Positions 17,556 through 25,351 of a stretch of DNA of 42,132 bases are shown here, piece by piece. The position numbers and the translations under genes were made by a program. The notes below the pieces were generated by a model. The model made no database searches and was not told the DNA's origin. It worked only from the letters and a program-made list of their open reading frames with translations. Where the stretch lies: positions 2,931,286-2,973,417 of the forward strand of contig NZ_HE978588.1 of the NCBI RefSeq assembly GCF_000312005.1. The letters are read 5' to 3'. This DNA is from Cellulomonas massiliensis JC225 (lineage in GTDB: Bacteria > Actinomycetota > Actinomycetes > Actinomycetales > Cellulomonadaceae). The stretch's first letter is position 1, and each line of letters opens with the position of its first letter.

Positions 17556-18830
17556 TCAGGATAGATCCGCGGGAACGAAGGTGGTAGTCGAGCGCGTCCC
17601 GTCCGGCCGGACGTCACCCGCCCCAGCGCTGATCGCCGACCGTCCGAACCGCTCGCGCACGCGGTCCATGGCGATCTCGGCCTCGCGTCGCGCGTCGTCC
17701 CGCTCCAGCACCGCCTCGTCGAGCGTCGGCTGCCGCACCGCCTGCGCCGCGCTGCCGAGGCCCTCGACACGCACGCCCACGAGCCGGACGGGCAGTCCCT
17801 CGAGGTCCACGCCCGCGAGCAGGTCCCGCGCGTGGAGGTAGATCTCCCGGCCGACGTCCGTCGGGCTGTCCAGCGTTCGCGACCGGGTCAGCGTGCGGAA
17901 GTCGCTCGAGCGCACCTTCAGCGTCACGGTCCGGCCCATGAGCGAGCGCGAGCGCAGGCGCGAGGCGCAGCGGTCGGCGAGCTCCCGCACCTTCGCCTCG
18001 ACCACCGTGAGGTCGTCGACGTCGGTGACGAACGTCTCCTCCGCGCCGATCGAGCGCTCCTCCCGCGTGGGCTCGACCGGGCGCGGGTCCCGCCCCCACG
18101 ACAGGTCGTGCAGGTGGCGGCCTGCTGCCCGCCCGACGGCGCGCTCGACGACCTGCACGTCGTTGTGCGCCAGCTCCGCCACCGTGCGGATGCCCCAGCG
18201 CTCGAGGGCCTGCTGCGTGCGCTCACCCACGCCCCACAGCGCGCCGACGGGGAGCACGTGGAGGAACTCCACGGTCGCCGCCTTCGGCACCAGCAGGACG
18301 CCGTCGGGCTTCGCGTGCCCCGACGCGAGCTTGGCGACGAACTTGGTGGCGCCGATGCCGACCGAGCACGTGATGCCGTACCGGGCCTGCACCTGCCGCC
18401 GGATCTCGGCGGCGATCGCTGTCGGCGGGCCGAGCCGTCGGCGCGCCCCGCTCACGTCGAGGAACGCCTCGTCCACCGAGACCTGCTCGAGGAGCGAAGT
18501 CACCGAGCCGAGGATCTCCATGACGCCGGCCGACACCTCGCGGTACGCGTGGTGGTCCGGCGGCACGACGACCGCCTGCGGGCACAGCCGCAGGGCCGCC
18601 GCCATGGGCATCGCCGAGTGCACGCCGTACGCGCGCGCCTCATAGGTCGCCGCCAGCACCACGCCGCGCTGCGCGCCGCCGACGATGACCGGCAGCCCGC
18701 GCAGCTGCGGGCGCCGCGCGAGCTCGACGGACGCGAAGAAGGCGTCCATGTCCACGTGCAGGATCGAGCAGCCGTCCTCCTGGGTGCCCCAGTCGCGCCG
18801 CGCCGCGTCCGACCGCGGGCCTCGGCTCAC
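17556..18830 (-). CDS. dinB: DNA polymerase IV (Y-family translesion polymerase)
   Basis: A 424-residue Y-family DNA polymerase that performs translesion synthesis. The catalytic carboxylates are in HVDMDAFFASVE (D27, D29) and VSVDEAFLDVSG (D120, E121). Other family features are the YEARAYGVHSAMP segment, GIGATKFVAKLASGHAKPDG (thumb) and GVGERTQQALERWGI (helix-hairpin-helix). The C-terminal little finger is present. I see no obvious QxxLF-type beta-clamp motif at the extreme C-terminus. The GTG start lies 7 nt after the stop of the upstream HEPN-type gene, so the two are probably co-transcribed from the LexA-controlled promoter near 19320. Confidence 0.94.
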   Translation of the reverse strand: MSRGPRSDAARRDWGTQEDGCSILHVDMDAFFASVELARRPQLRGLPVIVGGAQRGVVLAATYEARAYGVHSAMPMAAALRLCPQAVVVPPDHHAYREVSAGVMEILGSVTSLLEQVSVDEAFLDVSGARRRLGPPTAIAAEIRRQVQARYGITCSVGIGATKFVAKLASGHAKPDGVLLVPKAATVEFLHVLPVGALWGVGERTQQALERWGIRTVAELAHNDVQVVERAVGRAAGRHLHDLSWGRDPRPVEPTREERSIGAEETFVTDVDDLTVVEAKVRELADRCASRLRSRSLMGRTVTLKVRSSDFRTLTRSRTLDSPTDVGREIYLHARDLLAGVDLEGLPVRLVGVRVEGLGSAAQAVRQPTLDEAVLERDDARREAEIAMDRVRERFGRSAISAGAGDVRPDGTRSTTTFVPADLS

Positions 18831-18837
18831 GGCGCGC

Positions 18838-19266
18838 TCACGAGGCGCGCCGCTCGACCTCGACGGCACGGGTCGCGTCGGACTCGAGCAGCCGGCGCGC
18901 CTCGTCGAGGAAGTCCTCGGCCGCGCACAGCGTGCTCTCGGCCCGGGCGTCGTCGACCGCGTCGAACCGCCCCGCCTCCACGGCCGACCGCAGCGCGGCG
19001 CCGTCGGCGAAGAACTGGCCCCACGCGGCGAGCGCCGGCTCGACGCGCTCGAGCATGCCCCAGACGGTGCGCGGGGCCCCGCGCCCGGCCGGGCGGCCAC
19101 GGTGAGCGACCACCGCGGCGGCCGCGCGCAGCGCGGCGAGGTGGGCGTGCGAGAACCGCTCCCAGGCCTCCGGGGAGAACTGCGCGGCGAGCAGCTCGGC
19201 GTCGGCGCGGCCCAGGAGGTCGTGCACGCGACCGGACAGCGGGGCGCTGCGGACCGTCGTCACCAT
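18838..19266 (-). CDS. SAV_6107-type HEPN domain protein
   Basis: A 142-residue all-helical, alanine-rich protein starting MVTTVRSAPLSGRVHDLLGRADAELL; the pattern LLxxAxAxLxxAxxxxxPxERYxxAHLAALRAAAAV and the C-terminal helix with ARxxLE resemble the small actinobacterial SAV_6107 HEPN family. HEPN domains often act in RNA cleavage or nucleic-acid-linked stress systems, but I see no clear Rx4-6H catalytic motif, so it may be non-catalytic. The ATG has an AAGGAGG Shine-Dalgarno about 9 nt upstream. It is the first gene of an apparent operon with dinB, under a promoter that contains an SOS box. Family call is from memory of the pattern; function unknown. Confidence 0.7.
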   Translation of the reverse strand: MVTTVRSAPLSGRVHDLLGRADAELLAAQFSPEAWERFSHAHLAALRAAAAVVAHRGRPAGRGAPRTVWGMLERVEPALAAWGQFFADGAALRSAVEAGRFDAVDDARAESTLCAAEDFLDEARRLLESDATRAVEVERRAS

Positions 19267-19317
19267 CGTCACCGCCTCCTTCGTCCCCGCCCCGTCGGGC
19301 GCCGTCGTCGTCCCACC

Positions 19318-19346
19318 ATCATCGAACACCTGTTCGAACGATGCAA
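19318..19346 (-). promoter_or_regulatory. Promoter of the HEPN-dinB operon with SOS box
   Basis: On the minus strand TTGCAT (19341-19346), a 17-nt spacer and GATGAT (19318-19323) make a reasonable sigma-A promoter about 50 nt upstream of the HEPN gene. The spacer contains the LexA site listed separately. Confidence 0.65.
19322..19337. promoter_or_regulatory. LexA-binding SOS box
   Basis: TCGAACACCTGTTCGA is a perfect inverted repeat TCGAAC-N4-GTTCGA, the Gram-positive/actinobacterial SOS-box consensus. It sits between the -35 and -10 elements of the HEPN-dinB promoter, so LexA should repress this operon. Confidence 0.9.
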
Positions 19347-19441
19347 GCCCTCCGGCCCGTCGATCGCTCCCACCGGCAGGGACGGCTCCGGCGCTCTCGC
19401 GAGCCGCCGTGCCGCTCCGGCACACCGCGAGGCACGGTGCG

Positions 19442-19447
19442 TACCGT
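19442..19447 (+). promoter_or_regulatory. -10 element for a leaderless transcript
   Basis: TACCGT lies 6 nt before the GTG start at 19454 and no Shine-Dalgarno is present, which fits a leaderless mRNA beginning at or next to the start codon. Confidence 0.5.
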
Positions 19448-19453
19448 GGCCGG

Positions 19454-20305
19454 GTGACCCGATCCTCCCACCGCCCACCGACACGACCGGGAACGGGGCG
19501 GACGGGCCCCCGGTGGCCGTCGGGGCCGGTGGAGGTCCCGACCGGCACGGTGGAGGTGGTCCCGGACCCCGACGACCCGGACGGCGTCACGCTGCTCGTC
19601 AACGGCGTGCCGAGCTCCTACCTGGACCTGGCGGACCCGCGCGTCCTGGTCTTCGAGTACATGCAGCAGATGGCCGCCGTGGTCGAGCGGCTCCCCGAGG
19701 GCCCCCTCGACGTCGTGCACCTGGGGGCCGGTGCCTGCGCGCTCCCCCGTGCGCTCGACGCGGCCCGGCCAGGTTCGCACCAGCTCGCCGTCGAGCTGGA
19801 CCCGGCGCTCCCCGAGCTCGTGCGGGGCTGGTTCGACCTCCCGCGCTCCCCCGCCCTGCGGGTGCGCACCGGCGACGCCCGCGCCGTCGTCGAGCAGCTC
19901 GGGGCGCAGCGCGCGGACGTCGTCGTGCGGGACGTCTTCGCCGGGGACCGCACCCCCGCCCACGTGTGCACCCTCGAGATGGCCCGCGAGGTGCGGCGCG
20001 TGCTGCGCGTCGGCGGGGTGTACCTCGTCAACTGCGCCGACCGCGCGCCGCTCACGCTCGCGCGCTCCGAGGCGGCGACGCTGCGGGAGCTGTTCGCCGA
20101 CGTCGCGGTCGTCGCCGAGCCCGGGCTGCTCCGGGGGCGGGGCTACGGGAACGTGGTGCTGGCCGCCACGGACGACCCCGCGCTGCTGGCCGACCCGGCG
20201 CTGGGGCGCGCGGTGCGCTCGCTGCCCGCCCCGGCCCGCCTGCTGCACGGCGACGAGCTGGTTCGCTTCGCGGCCGCCGGCGTCGTGCTGCGCGACCCGT
20301 CCTGA
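19454..20305 (+). CDS. Spermidine-synthase-like methyltransferase-fold protein
   Basis: A 283-residue soluble protein with a Rossmann methyltransferase/spermidine-synthase fold: VVHLGAGACALPRAL (glycine-rich loop), AVELDPALPELVRGWF (motif II with the acidic residue), RVRTGDARAVVEQL, VVRDVFAGDRTP, and the VLRVGGVYLVNCAD strand. The true polyamine synthase motif GGGDGG is replaced by GAGACA, so aminopropyl transfer should not be assumed. The start was chosen at GTG 19454 because of the -10 hexamer just upstream; an ATG at 19409 would place start inside that promoter. It diverges from the HEPN-dinB operon and converges on cspA. Confidence 0.75.
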   Translation: MTRSSHRPPTRPGTGRTGPRWPSGPVEVPTGTVEVVPDPDDPDGVTLLVNGVPSSYLDLADPRVLVFEYMQQMAAVVERLPEGPLDVVHLGAGACALPRALDAARPGSHQLAVELDPALPELVRGWFDLPRSPALRVRTGDARAVVEQLGAQRADVVVRDVFAGDRTPAHVCTLEMAREVRRVLRVGGVYLVNCADRAPLTLARSEAATLRELFADVAVVAEPGLLRGRGYGNVVLAATDDPALLADPALGRAVRSLPAPARLLHGDELVRFAAAGVVLRDPS

Positions 20306-20337
20306 CGTGCGCTCCCGCCGCGGACCAGCACGCGGAC

Positions 20338-20365
20338 GGGGCCGGCACCCTCGGGTGCCGGCCCC
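20338..20365. terminator. Bidirectional hairpin terminator
   Basis: A perfect 13-bp GC stem (GGGGCCGGCACCC at 20338-20350 with its complement at 20353-20365) lies between the convergent spermidine-synthase-like and cold-shock genes. There is no T-run, as is common for actinobacterial terminators. Confidence 0.8.
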
Positions 20366-20389
20366 GTCACGAGGTCGTGGTGCCGCCGC

Positions 20390-20593
20390 TCAGAGCGGGC
20401 GGACGCTCGCGGCCTGCGGGCCCTTGGCCCCCTGCGTGATCTCGAACTCGACGCGCTGGCCCTCCTCGAGGGTGCGGTAGCCCTGGACCTCGATCGCCGA
20501 GTAGTGGACGAAGACGTCGGCGCCGCCGTCGTCCTGGGCGATGAACCCGAAGCCCTTCTCGGCGTTGAACCACTTCACAGCGCCCTGTGCCAT
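20390..20593 (-). CDS. cspA: Cold-shock protein (CspA family)
   Basis: A 67-residue single cold-shock domain that binds single-stranded RNA/DNA and acts as an RNA chaperone. It begins [20 protein letters not shown] and contains both RNP motifs, KGFGFI (about 14-19) and VFVHYSAI (about 28-35). It ends [10 protein letters not shown] as usual. The start is fixed by the conserved N-terminus and a GAAGGAA Shine-Dalgarno. About 280 nt upstream are free of genes, leaving room for the long 5' UTR often seen on cold-shock mRNAs. Confidence 0.96.
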   Translation of the reverse strand: MAQGAVKWFNAEKGFGFIAQDDGGADVFVHYSAIEVQGYRTLEEGQRVEFEITQGAKGPQAASVRPL

Positions 20594-20872
20594 GTGCCTG
20601 CTTCCTTCGTGTACGGCCGACGAGGCGACGGGTGGACCCGCGCCGCAGCGCAGCGACCGGCGCACCCGGAGCGGCCTCGTCGGGCCGCGGGCAGGCCGCG
20701 GCTCGATGGCGACGGCGCCGGGGTGCGTGCACTCGCTGCACCGGGTGCATCGTGGCACCGCCGTGGTGACCCGCGCCACGTCCTCGACACTCCCCCGTGC
20801 CGGGATTCGACAACGATTGGGTAAAGGACGCCCGCCGCGTCACCCGAACGGGCGCTTCGGCGCCGGTCCGCG

Positions 20873-21805
20873 TCAGCGCGTCTCGTCGTCGCCCTGCTCG
20901 GCCAGGAACCGCTCGAACTCCGCGCCCAGCTCGTCGGCGGTGGGCAGGTCGGTCGAGCCCGCGAGCAGGCTCTGCCGGCCGATCGAGCGGGTGAACGCGT
21001 CGTACTGCTCCTCGAGCGCCTTGACGACGGCACCCACCTCCTCGGAGCCGCGCACCTGCCGCTCGATCTCCTCCGACGCGTCGCGCGCCGCGGGCTCGAG
21101 CGCCGCCACGCGCAGGTCGAGCCCGGTCGCCCGCTCGATGCCCTCGAGCGCGGCCATGCTCGCCTGCGGGTACGCCGACTGCGCGAGGTAGTGCGGGACG
21201 TGCACGGCGAAGCTCATCGCGTCGTGCCCCGACTCCCCGAGGCGCAGCTCGAGCAGCGCGCTCGCGCTGGCCGGCACCTGCACCGTGCCGAACCACGAGG
21301 TGTGGTCGGCGACGAGCTCGGCGCGGGTCGCGGACGCGGTCACCGACACCGGGCGGGTGTGCGGGATGCCCATCGGGATGCCGTGCACGCCGACGGTGAG
21401 GGGCACGTCGAAGAGCTCGACGATCTGCCGCACCGCCGCGACGTACCGCTCCCACTGGACGTCCGGCTCCACGCCGTGGAGCAGCAGGAACGGCACCCCT
21501 GCGCCGTCCTCGACCACGTCGACCACGAGCTCGGGGTCCGCGTACGACGTCCACGTCGTGGAGTCGAACGTCATGGCGGGCCGGCGGGAGCGGTAGTCGA
21601 CCAGCTGGTCGACGTCGAACGTCACGAGCCGCGACGACGGCAGCGCGTCGCCGAGGTGCTCGGCGGCCAGCTGGCCGGCGCTCCCCGCGTCGACGAACCC
21701 GCGCACCGCGTGGATCAGGACCGGCCCCTGACCGTCGCCGGTGCGGGCCCGGACCGCGGCCGCCGCCAGCGCGTCCACCTCGTAGATCTCGCTCGGGTCC
21801 AGCAT
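20873..21805 (-). CDS. PAC2 (proteasome assembly chaperone-like) family protein
   Basis: A 310-residue protein with the PAC2 fold: an N-terminal ILIHAVRGFVDAG-like strand-loop (here VLIHAVRGFVDAGSAG, about 29-44), AEHLGDALPSSRLVTFDVDQLVDYRSRRP, and later GIPMGIPHTRPVSVT and HVPHYLAQSAYPQA blocks typical of the actinobacterial members. PAC2 proteins are related to proteasome assembly chaperones, but the actinobacterial ones have no settled function. The ATG has a GAGGAG Shine-Dalgarno. The C-terminal 70 residues are acidic and may be helical. No proteasome genes are in the window. Confidence 0.88.
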   Translation of the reverse strand: MLDPSEIYEVDALAAAAVRARTGDGQGPVLIHAVRGFVDAGSAGQLAAEHLGDALPSSRLVTFDVDQLVDYRSRRPAMTFDSTTWTSYADPELVVDVVEDGAGVPFLLLHGVEPDVQWERYVAAVRQIVELFDVPLTVGVHGIPMGIPHTRPVSVTASATRAELVADHTSWFGTVQVPASASALLELRLGESGHDAMSFAVHVPHYLAQSAYPQASMAALEGIERATGLDLRVAALEPAARDASEEIERQVRGSEEVGAVVKALEEQYDAFTRSIGRQSLLAGSTDLPTADELGAEFERFLAEQGDDETR

Positions 21806-21904
21806 GGTGCTCCTCGTCCGTCCGACCGTGCGCCCTGCTCGGGCGTCGCTGCCGTGGTCAACGCCCGACGAGCCGGGATGCTTCCCGTGCGCGGTCCCGC
21901 CGTC

Positions 21905-22345
21905 TCAGCGCGTGGGCAGCCGCACGACCTCGACGAAGAACTCGTCGATCTGGCGCACCACGTCGATGAAGCGGTCGAAGTCGACGGGCTTGGTCACGTA
22001 GGCGTTGGCGTGCAGCGAGTAGCTGCGCACGACGTCCTCCTCCGCCTCCGACGTGGTCAGCACGACCACGGGGATCGCGCGGAGCGCGGCGTCCGCCTTG
22101 AGAGCCTGCAGCACCTCGCGGCCGTCCATCCGCGGGAGGTTGAGGTCGAGCAGGACGAGGTCCGGCGTCGGCGCGTCGGCGTACTCGCCCTCCTTGCGCA
22201 GGAACGCCATGGCGCTCACGCCGTCGGCGACGACCGAGAGCCGGTTCGCGACCTTGTGGTCCTCGAACGCCTCGCGCGTCATGAGCACGTCGCCCGGGTC
22301 GTCCTCGACCAGGAGCACGTCGATGGGCTTGCGGCCTTCAGGCAC
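21905..22345 (-). CDS. Single-domain response regulator (Rcp1-like)
   Basis: A 146-residue receiver domain without an output domain. The acidic pocket is VEDDP (about 13-17), the phosphoacceptor is D67 in [12 protein letters not shown], the signalling Thr is in VVLTTSE (about 95-100), and K119 is in YVTKP. The FEDH/LRKEGEY insert resembles regulators paired with phytochrome-type kinases. Its GTG start overlaps the kinase gene stop by 8 nt, so it is probably phosphorylated by that kinase. Single-domain regulators usually work by protein-protein contact or as phosphate sinks. Confidence 0.92.
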   Translation of the reverse strand: MPEGRKPIDVLLVEDDPGDVLMTREAFEDHKVANRLSVVADGVSAMAFLRKEGEYADAPTPDLVLLDLNLPRMDGREVLQALKADAALRAIPVVVLTTSEAEEDVVRSYSLHANAYVTKPVDFDRFIDVVRQIDEFFVEVVRLPTR

Positions 22346-23927
22346 GGCTGTCTCCGTTCTCCCCCGCGGGGGCCTGCGGGTCCGTGGCGGGCAGGGTCCA
22401 GCGGATGCTGGTGCCCTCCCCGTCCGGCGGGTCGATCCAGATCCGACCGCCGTGGAACTCGACGATCTTCTTGCACAGGGCCAGGCCGATGCCGGTGCCC
22501 TCGTAGACGTCCTTGGCGTGCAGGCGCTGGAAGATGACGAAGACGCGCTCGGCGTACTGCTCGTCGATCCCGATGCCGTTGTCGCGGCAGCGCACGACCC
22601 ACTCGTCGCCGTCGCGCTCCGCCGACAGGTGGACCTGCGGCACCCGGTCGGGGTGGCGGAACTTGACCGCGTTGCCGACCAGGTTCTGCAGCAGCTGGAC
22701 GAGCAGCGGCCGCTCCCCGCGCACCACGGGCAGCTCGTCGTGCGTCACCTGGGCGCCCGTCTCCGCGACGGCCTCCTCGAGGTTGTCGAGCGCCTGGGCG
22801 AGCGCGTCGTCGAGGGGGACGTCGGTGAGCTCGCCGGACACCCGGCCGACGCGGCTGAAGCCCAGCAGGTCCTGGATGAGCCGCTGCATCCGCTTCGCGC
22901 CGTCGACCGCGAACTCGATGTACTGGTCCGCGCGCTCGTCGAGCTGCCCGCCGTACCGCTTCTGGAGCAGCTGCGTGAAGCTGGCGACCTTGCGCAGCGG
23001 CTCCTGCAGGTCGTGGGACGCCACGTACGCGAACTGCTCGAGGTCGCGGTTGCTGCGCTCGAGCTCCTCGGTCTGCTCGGAGAGCCGGGCGTGCGCGTCC
23101 TGGATCTCGGCGCGCGAGCGCTCGACCTCCTCGACCTGCGCGACCAGCGTCGTCCGCATGGACTCCACGTCGTGCGCCACGCTCGCGATCTCCCCGGGGC
23201 CGGTCGCGACCACCGGGTGGCGCAGGTCGCCCGACGCGACGGCGCGCGCGTCGGCCGCGAGGGAGTCGAGCGGCTCGACGACCCACCGGCGCAGCGCGAC
23301 CCACAGCGCGACGCCGAGCGCGACGGCCGCGGCGACCAGCAGCACGACGGTCCAGGTGGCGACCGACATCCACGTCGCCAGCTCGCGCACCGCCGCGCCG
23401 CGGCGCTCGCGCAGCAGGTCGATGTAGACCTGCGCGTCCGCGCGCGTGGCGTCGAACAGGCGCCTGCCGGCCTCGACCGTCGACGTCGAGACGGACGACG
23501 TGCCGTCGGCCTGGACCGACGCGATGACGGGGGCGGCGAACTCGTCGAACCAGACCTGCGCCGAGTCGGCGGCGTCCTGGGCCGCGCCGGCGAGCGCGGC
23601 GTCGCCACTGGTGCGCTCGCGCTCCGCCAGGGTCTCGAACGAGATCTCGTCGACCGCGCGCTGGTACGGCTCGAGCGTCACCGTGTCGCCCGTGAGCGCG
23701 TAGCCGCGCACGGCGGTCTCGGCGTCGACGAGGTGGACGAGCGCGGAGTCGGCCGCCGTGATGGCGTCGAAGTAGGTGCGGGTGACCGCGTCCTGCCGGT
23801 CGACCAGGCGGGCGAGCACCACGCCCGTGCCGGCGACCACGAGGCCGAGCGCGAGCCCGGACGTCACGAGCAGGACGAGCAGGCGGCGCCGCAGGGTGGA
23901 CGGGCGGCGGGTCTCGCTCGACGTCAC
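22338..23927 (-). CDS. CHASE3/HAMP sensor histidine kinase
   Basis: A 529-residue membrane kinase. TM1 (about 17-40) and TM2 (about 189-211) flank an extracytoplasmic helical CHASE3-like sensor ([13 protein letters not shown], about 69-81). A HAMP region (about 212-264) and coiled coil (about 265-300) follow. The HisKA box is [13 protein letters not shown] with H305, and the ATPase domain has the N box [12 protein letters not shown]1 DNGIGID and G2 [18 protein letters not shown]. The GTG start overlaps the upstream phosphatase stop by 4 nt. With the adjacent receiver domains it forms a three-gene signalling operon. The ligand is unknown. Confidence 0.93.
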   Translation of the reverse strand: MTSSETRRPSTLRRRLLVLLVTSGLALGLVVAGTGVVLARLVDRQDAVTRTYFDAITAADSALVHLVDAETAVRGYALTGDTVTLEPYQRAVDEISFETLAERERTSGDAALAGAAQDAADSAQVWFDEFAAPVIASVQADGTSSVSTSTVEAGRRLFDATRADAQVYIDLLRERRGAAVRELATWMSVATWTVVLLVAAAVALGVALWVALRRWVVEPLDSLAADARAVASGDLRHPVVATGPGEIASVAHDVESMRTTLVAQVEEVERSRAEIQDAHARLSEQTEELERSNRDLEQFAYVASHDLQEPLRKVASFTQLLQKRYGGQLDERADQYIEFAVDGAKRMQRLIQDLLGFSRVGRVSGELTDVPLDDALAQALDNLEEAVAETGAQVTHDELPVVRGERPLLVQLLQNLVGNAVKFRHPDRVPQVHLSAERDGDEWVVRCRDNGIGIDEQYAERVFVIFQRLHAKDVYEGTGIGLALCKKIVEFHGGRIWIDPPDGEGTSIRWTLPATDPQAPAGENGDSRA

Positions 23928-25150
23928 GCGCCCCACCCCACGACGACGAGCGCGGCGTCGTCGACCAGGTCGCCGCCGTGCAGCGCCCGCACGTCCTGGA
24001 CGACCTGCGTGACGAGGCCGTCGTCGCGGCCGCTGCCCGCACGCACGGCCAGGGCGTCGTCGACCACGCGCACCAGCCCCGGCTTGCCCAGGCGCTCGGT
24101 GCTGCCCGCGAACGTCGCCTCGACGAGGCCGTCGGTGTACAGCAGGACGCGCCACCGCTCCCCGAGCTCCAGGCGCTGCGCGGGCCAGCCGCCGTCGACG
24201 GGGATCCCGAGCGCGCGGCCGCGCCGCTCGGCCGGGATCACGCGCGTCGGCGGCCCGACGACGAAGGGGGCGGGGTGGCCGGCGAGGTACAGGTCCGCCG
24301 ACGTGCGCTCCGCCGCGACCTCCAGCATCGCGACGGTGGTGAACACCTCCGGCCGCGCCCGCTCGGAGACGAGGACGCGCTCGAGCAGGCCGAACAGCTC
24401 CGGCGTGGCGGTGCCGGCCAGCACGAGCGTGCGCCACGCGGTGCGGAGGGTCGCGCCCAGGGCGGCCTCGTCGGGCCCGTGCCCGCAGACGTCGCCCACG
24501 AGCGCGAGGACGGAGCCGTCCGCGCGCTCGACGACGTCGTAGAAGTCGCCGCCCAGCAGGCCGTCGCGGCCGGCGCGGTACCCCACCTGGACCTCGAGCA
24601 GCGGGTCCTGCACCGCCGGGACCGGCAGCAGGGCCCGCTCGAACCGCAGGTTCTCCTCGGCGCGGACCAGGCTGCGGTACAGCGCGCGGTCGGTCTCCTC
24701 GAGGCGGCGACGCTGCGTCGCGTACCGGACCGACCGCGCGAGCTGGTCGCCGTCGACCTCGCCCTTGACGAGGTAGTCCTGGGCACCGGCGGCGAGGGCC
24801 TGCAGGCCGGCTCCCGTGTCCGCGAGGCCGGTGAGCACCACGACGGCGCGGGCCCCGGCGGCGAGCATGCGCTCGACGACGCCGATCCCGGTCGCGTCGG
24901 GCAGCCCGAGGTCGAGCAGGACGCAGTCGCAGTCGGCGCGGCGCACCGCCTCGTCCAGCGTGCGGACCCAGTCGAGCTCGAACACGATCCCCGCGTCCTC
25001 GAGGTTCTCCCGGACCAGCAGCGCGTCACCGGGGTCGTCCTCGACGAGGAGGATGCGCAGGGGCCCGTCCCCGGGCACCGGGCGGACGCCGGCGGCGGTC
25101 GGCTCGAGGGACGACGCGGGGCGTGCCGCCTCAGGCGCTGGCTGGCTCAC
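23924..25150 (-). CDS. Response regulator fused to PP2C/SpoIIE phosphatase
   Basis: A 408-residue two-domain protein. Residues about 32-145 are a receiver with LVEDDPGD, phosphoacceptor D80 in VLLDLGLPD and K129 in DYLVKGE. After a linker helix, residues about 185-405 are a SpoIIE-type PP2C phosphatase with LLGGDFYDVV (metal-binding D202, D205), GDVCGHG (219-225), YTDGLVEA and the C-terminal DDAALVVVG. Such proteins dephosphorylate anti-anti-sigma (STAS) proteins to activate sigma factors. The GTG start has an AGAGGAG Shine-Dalgarno. It is the first gene of the operon with the histidine kinase, which probably controls its receiver. No STAS or anti-sigma kinase gene is nearby. Confidence 0.92.
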   Translation of the reverse strand: MSQPAPEAARPASSLEPTAAGVRPVPGDGPLRILLVEDDPGDALLVRENLEDAGIVFELDWVRTLDEAVRRADCDCVLLDLGLPDATGIGVVERMLAAGARAVVVLTGLADTGAGLQALAAGAQDYLVKGEVDGDQLARSVRYATQRRRLEETDRALYRSLVRAEENLRFERALLPVPAVQDPLLEVQVGYRAGRDGLLGGDFYDVVERADGSVLALVGDVCGHGPDEAALGATLRTAWRTLVLAGTATPELFGLLERVLVSERARPEVFTTVAMLEVAAERTSADLYLAGHPAPFVVGPPTRVIPAERRGRALGIPVDGGWPAQRLELGERWRVLLYTDGLVEATFAGSTERLGKPGLVRVVDDALAVRAGSGRDDGLVTQVVQDVRALHGGDLVDDAALVVVGWGA

Positions 25151-25282
25151 GGGTCTCCTCTCGGTCCGGCGCAACCGCAGCGTACGGGCAACCGTGCCGC
25201 TCGTCGCAGTCGAGAGCCCACGTCAGGCGGTATGTCCGGACCGCCACCCGGACGCCGGTCCCCCCGGCGGACCCCGCAGGCG

Positions 25283-25288
25283 GATAAT
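25283..25288 (+). promoter_or_regulatory. Candidate helD -10 element
   Basis: GATAAT, unusually AT-rich for this sequence, lies 63 nt before the helD start. No clear -35 is seen. The resulting 5' UTR would include the palindrome at 25303-25316. Confidence 0.4.
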
Positions 25289-25302
25289 GGACGGCCGCCG
25301 CG

Positions 25303-25316
25303 CGGGCACGTGCCCG
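25303..25316. repeat. 14-nt perfect palindrome in the helD leader
   Basis: CGGGCACGTGCCCG is a perfect inverted repeat between the candidate -10 and the helD start. It could be an operator or an RNA hairpin. Chance occurrence is possible at this GC content. Confidence 0.35.
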
Positions 25317-25351
25317 ACGGCCGGCGGGGCGACGGACCGACGGGAGCGCAC

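Noticed and set aside
22279-24042. Long minus-strand frame overlapping the kinase gene
   Set aside because: Almost entirely Arg/Ala/Gly; the kinase frame has full HisKA and ATPase motifs.
25200-25351. Rifamycin-associated element upstream of helD
   Set aside because: I looked for the GGGGCTTGC-type inverted repeat and did not find it.
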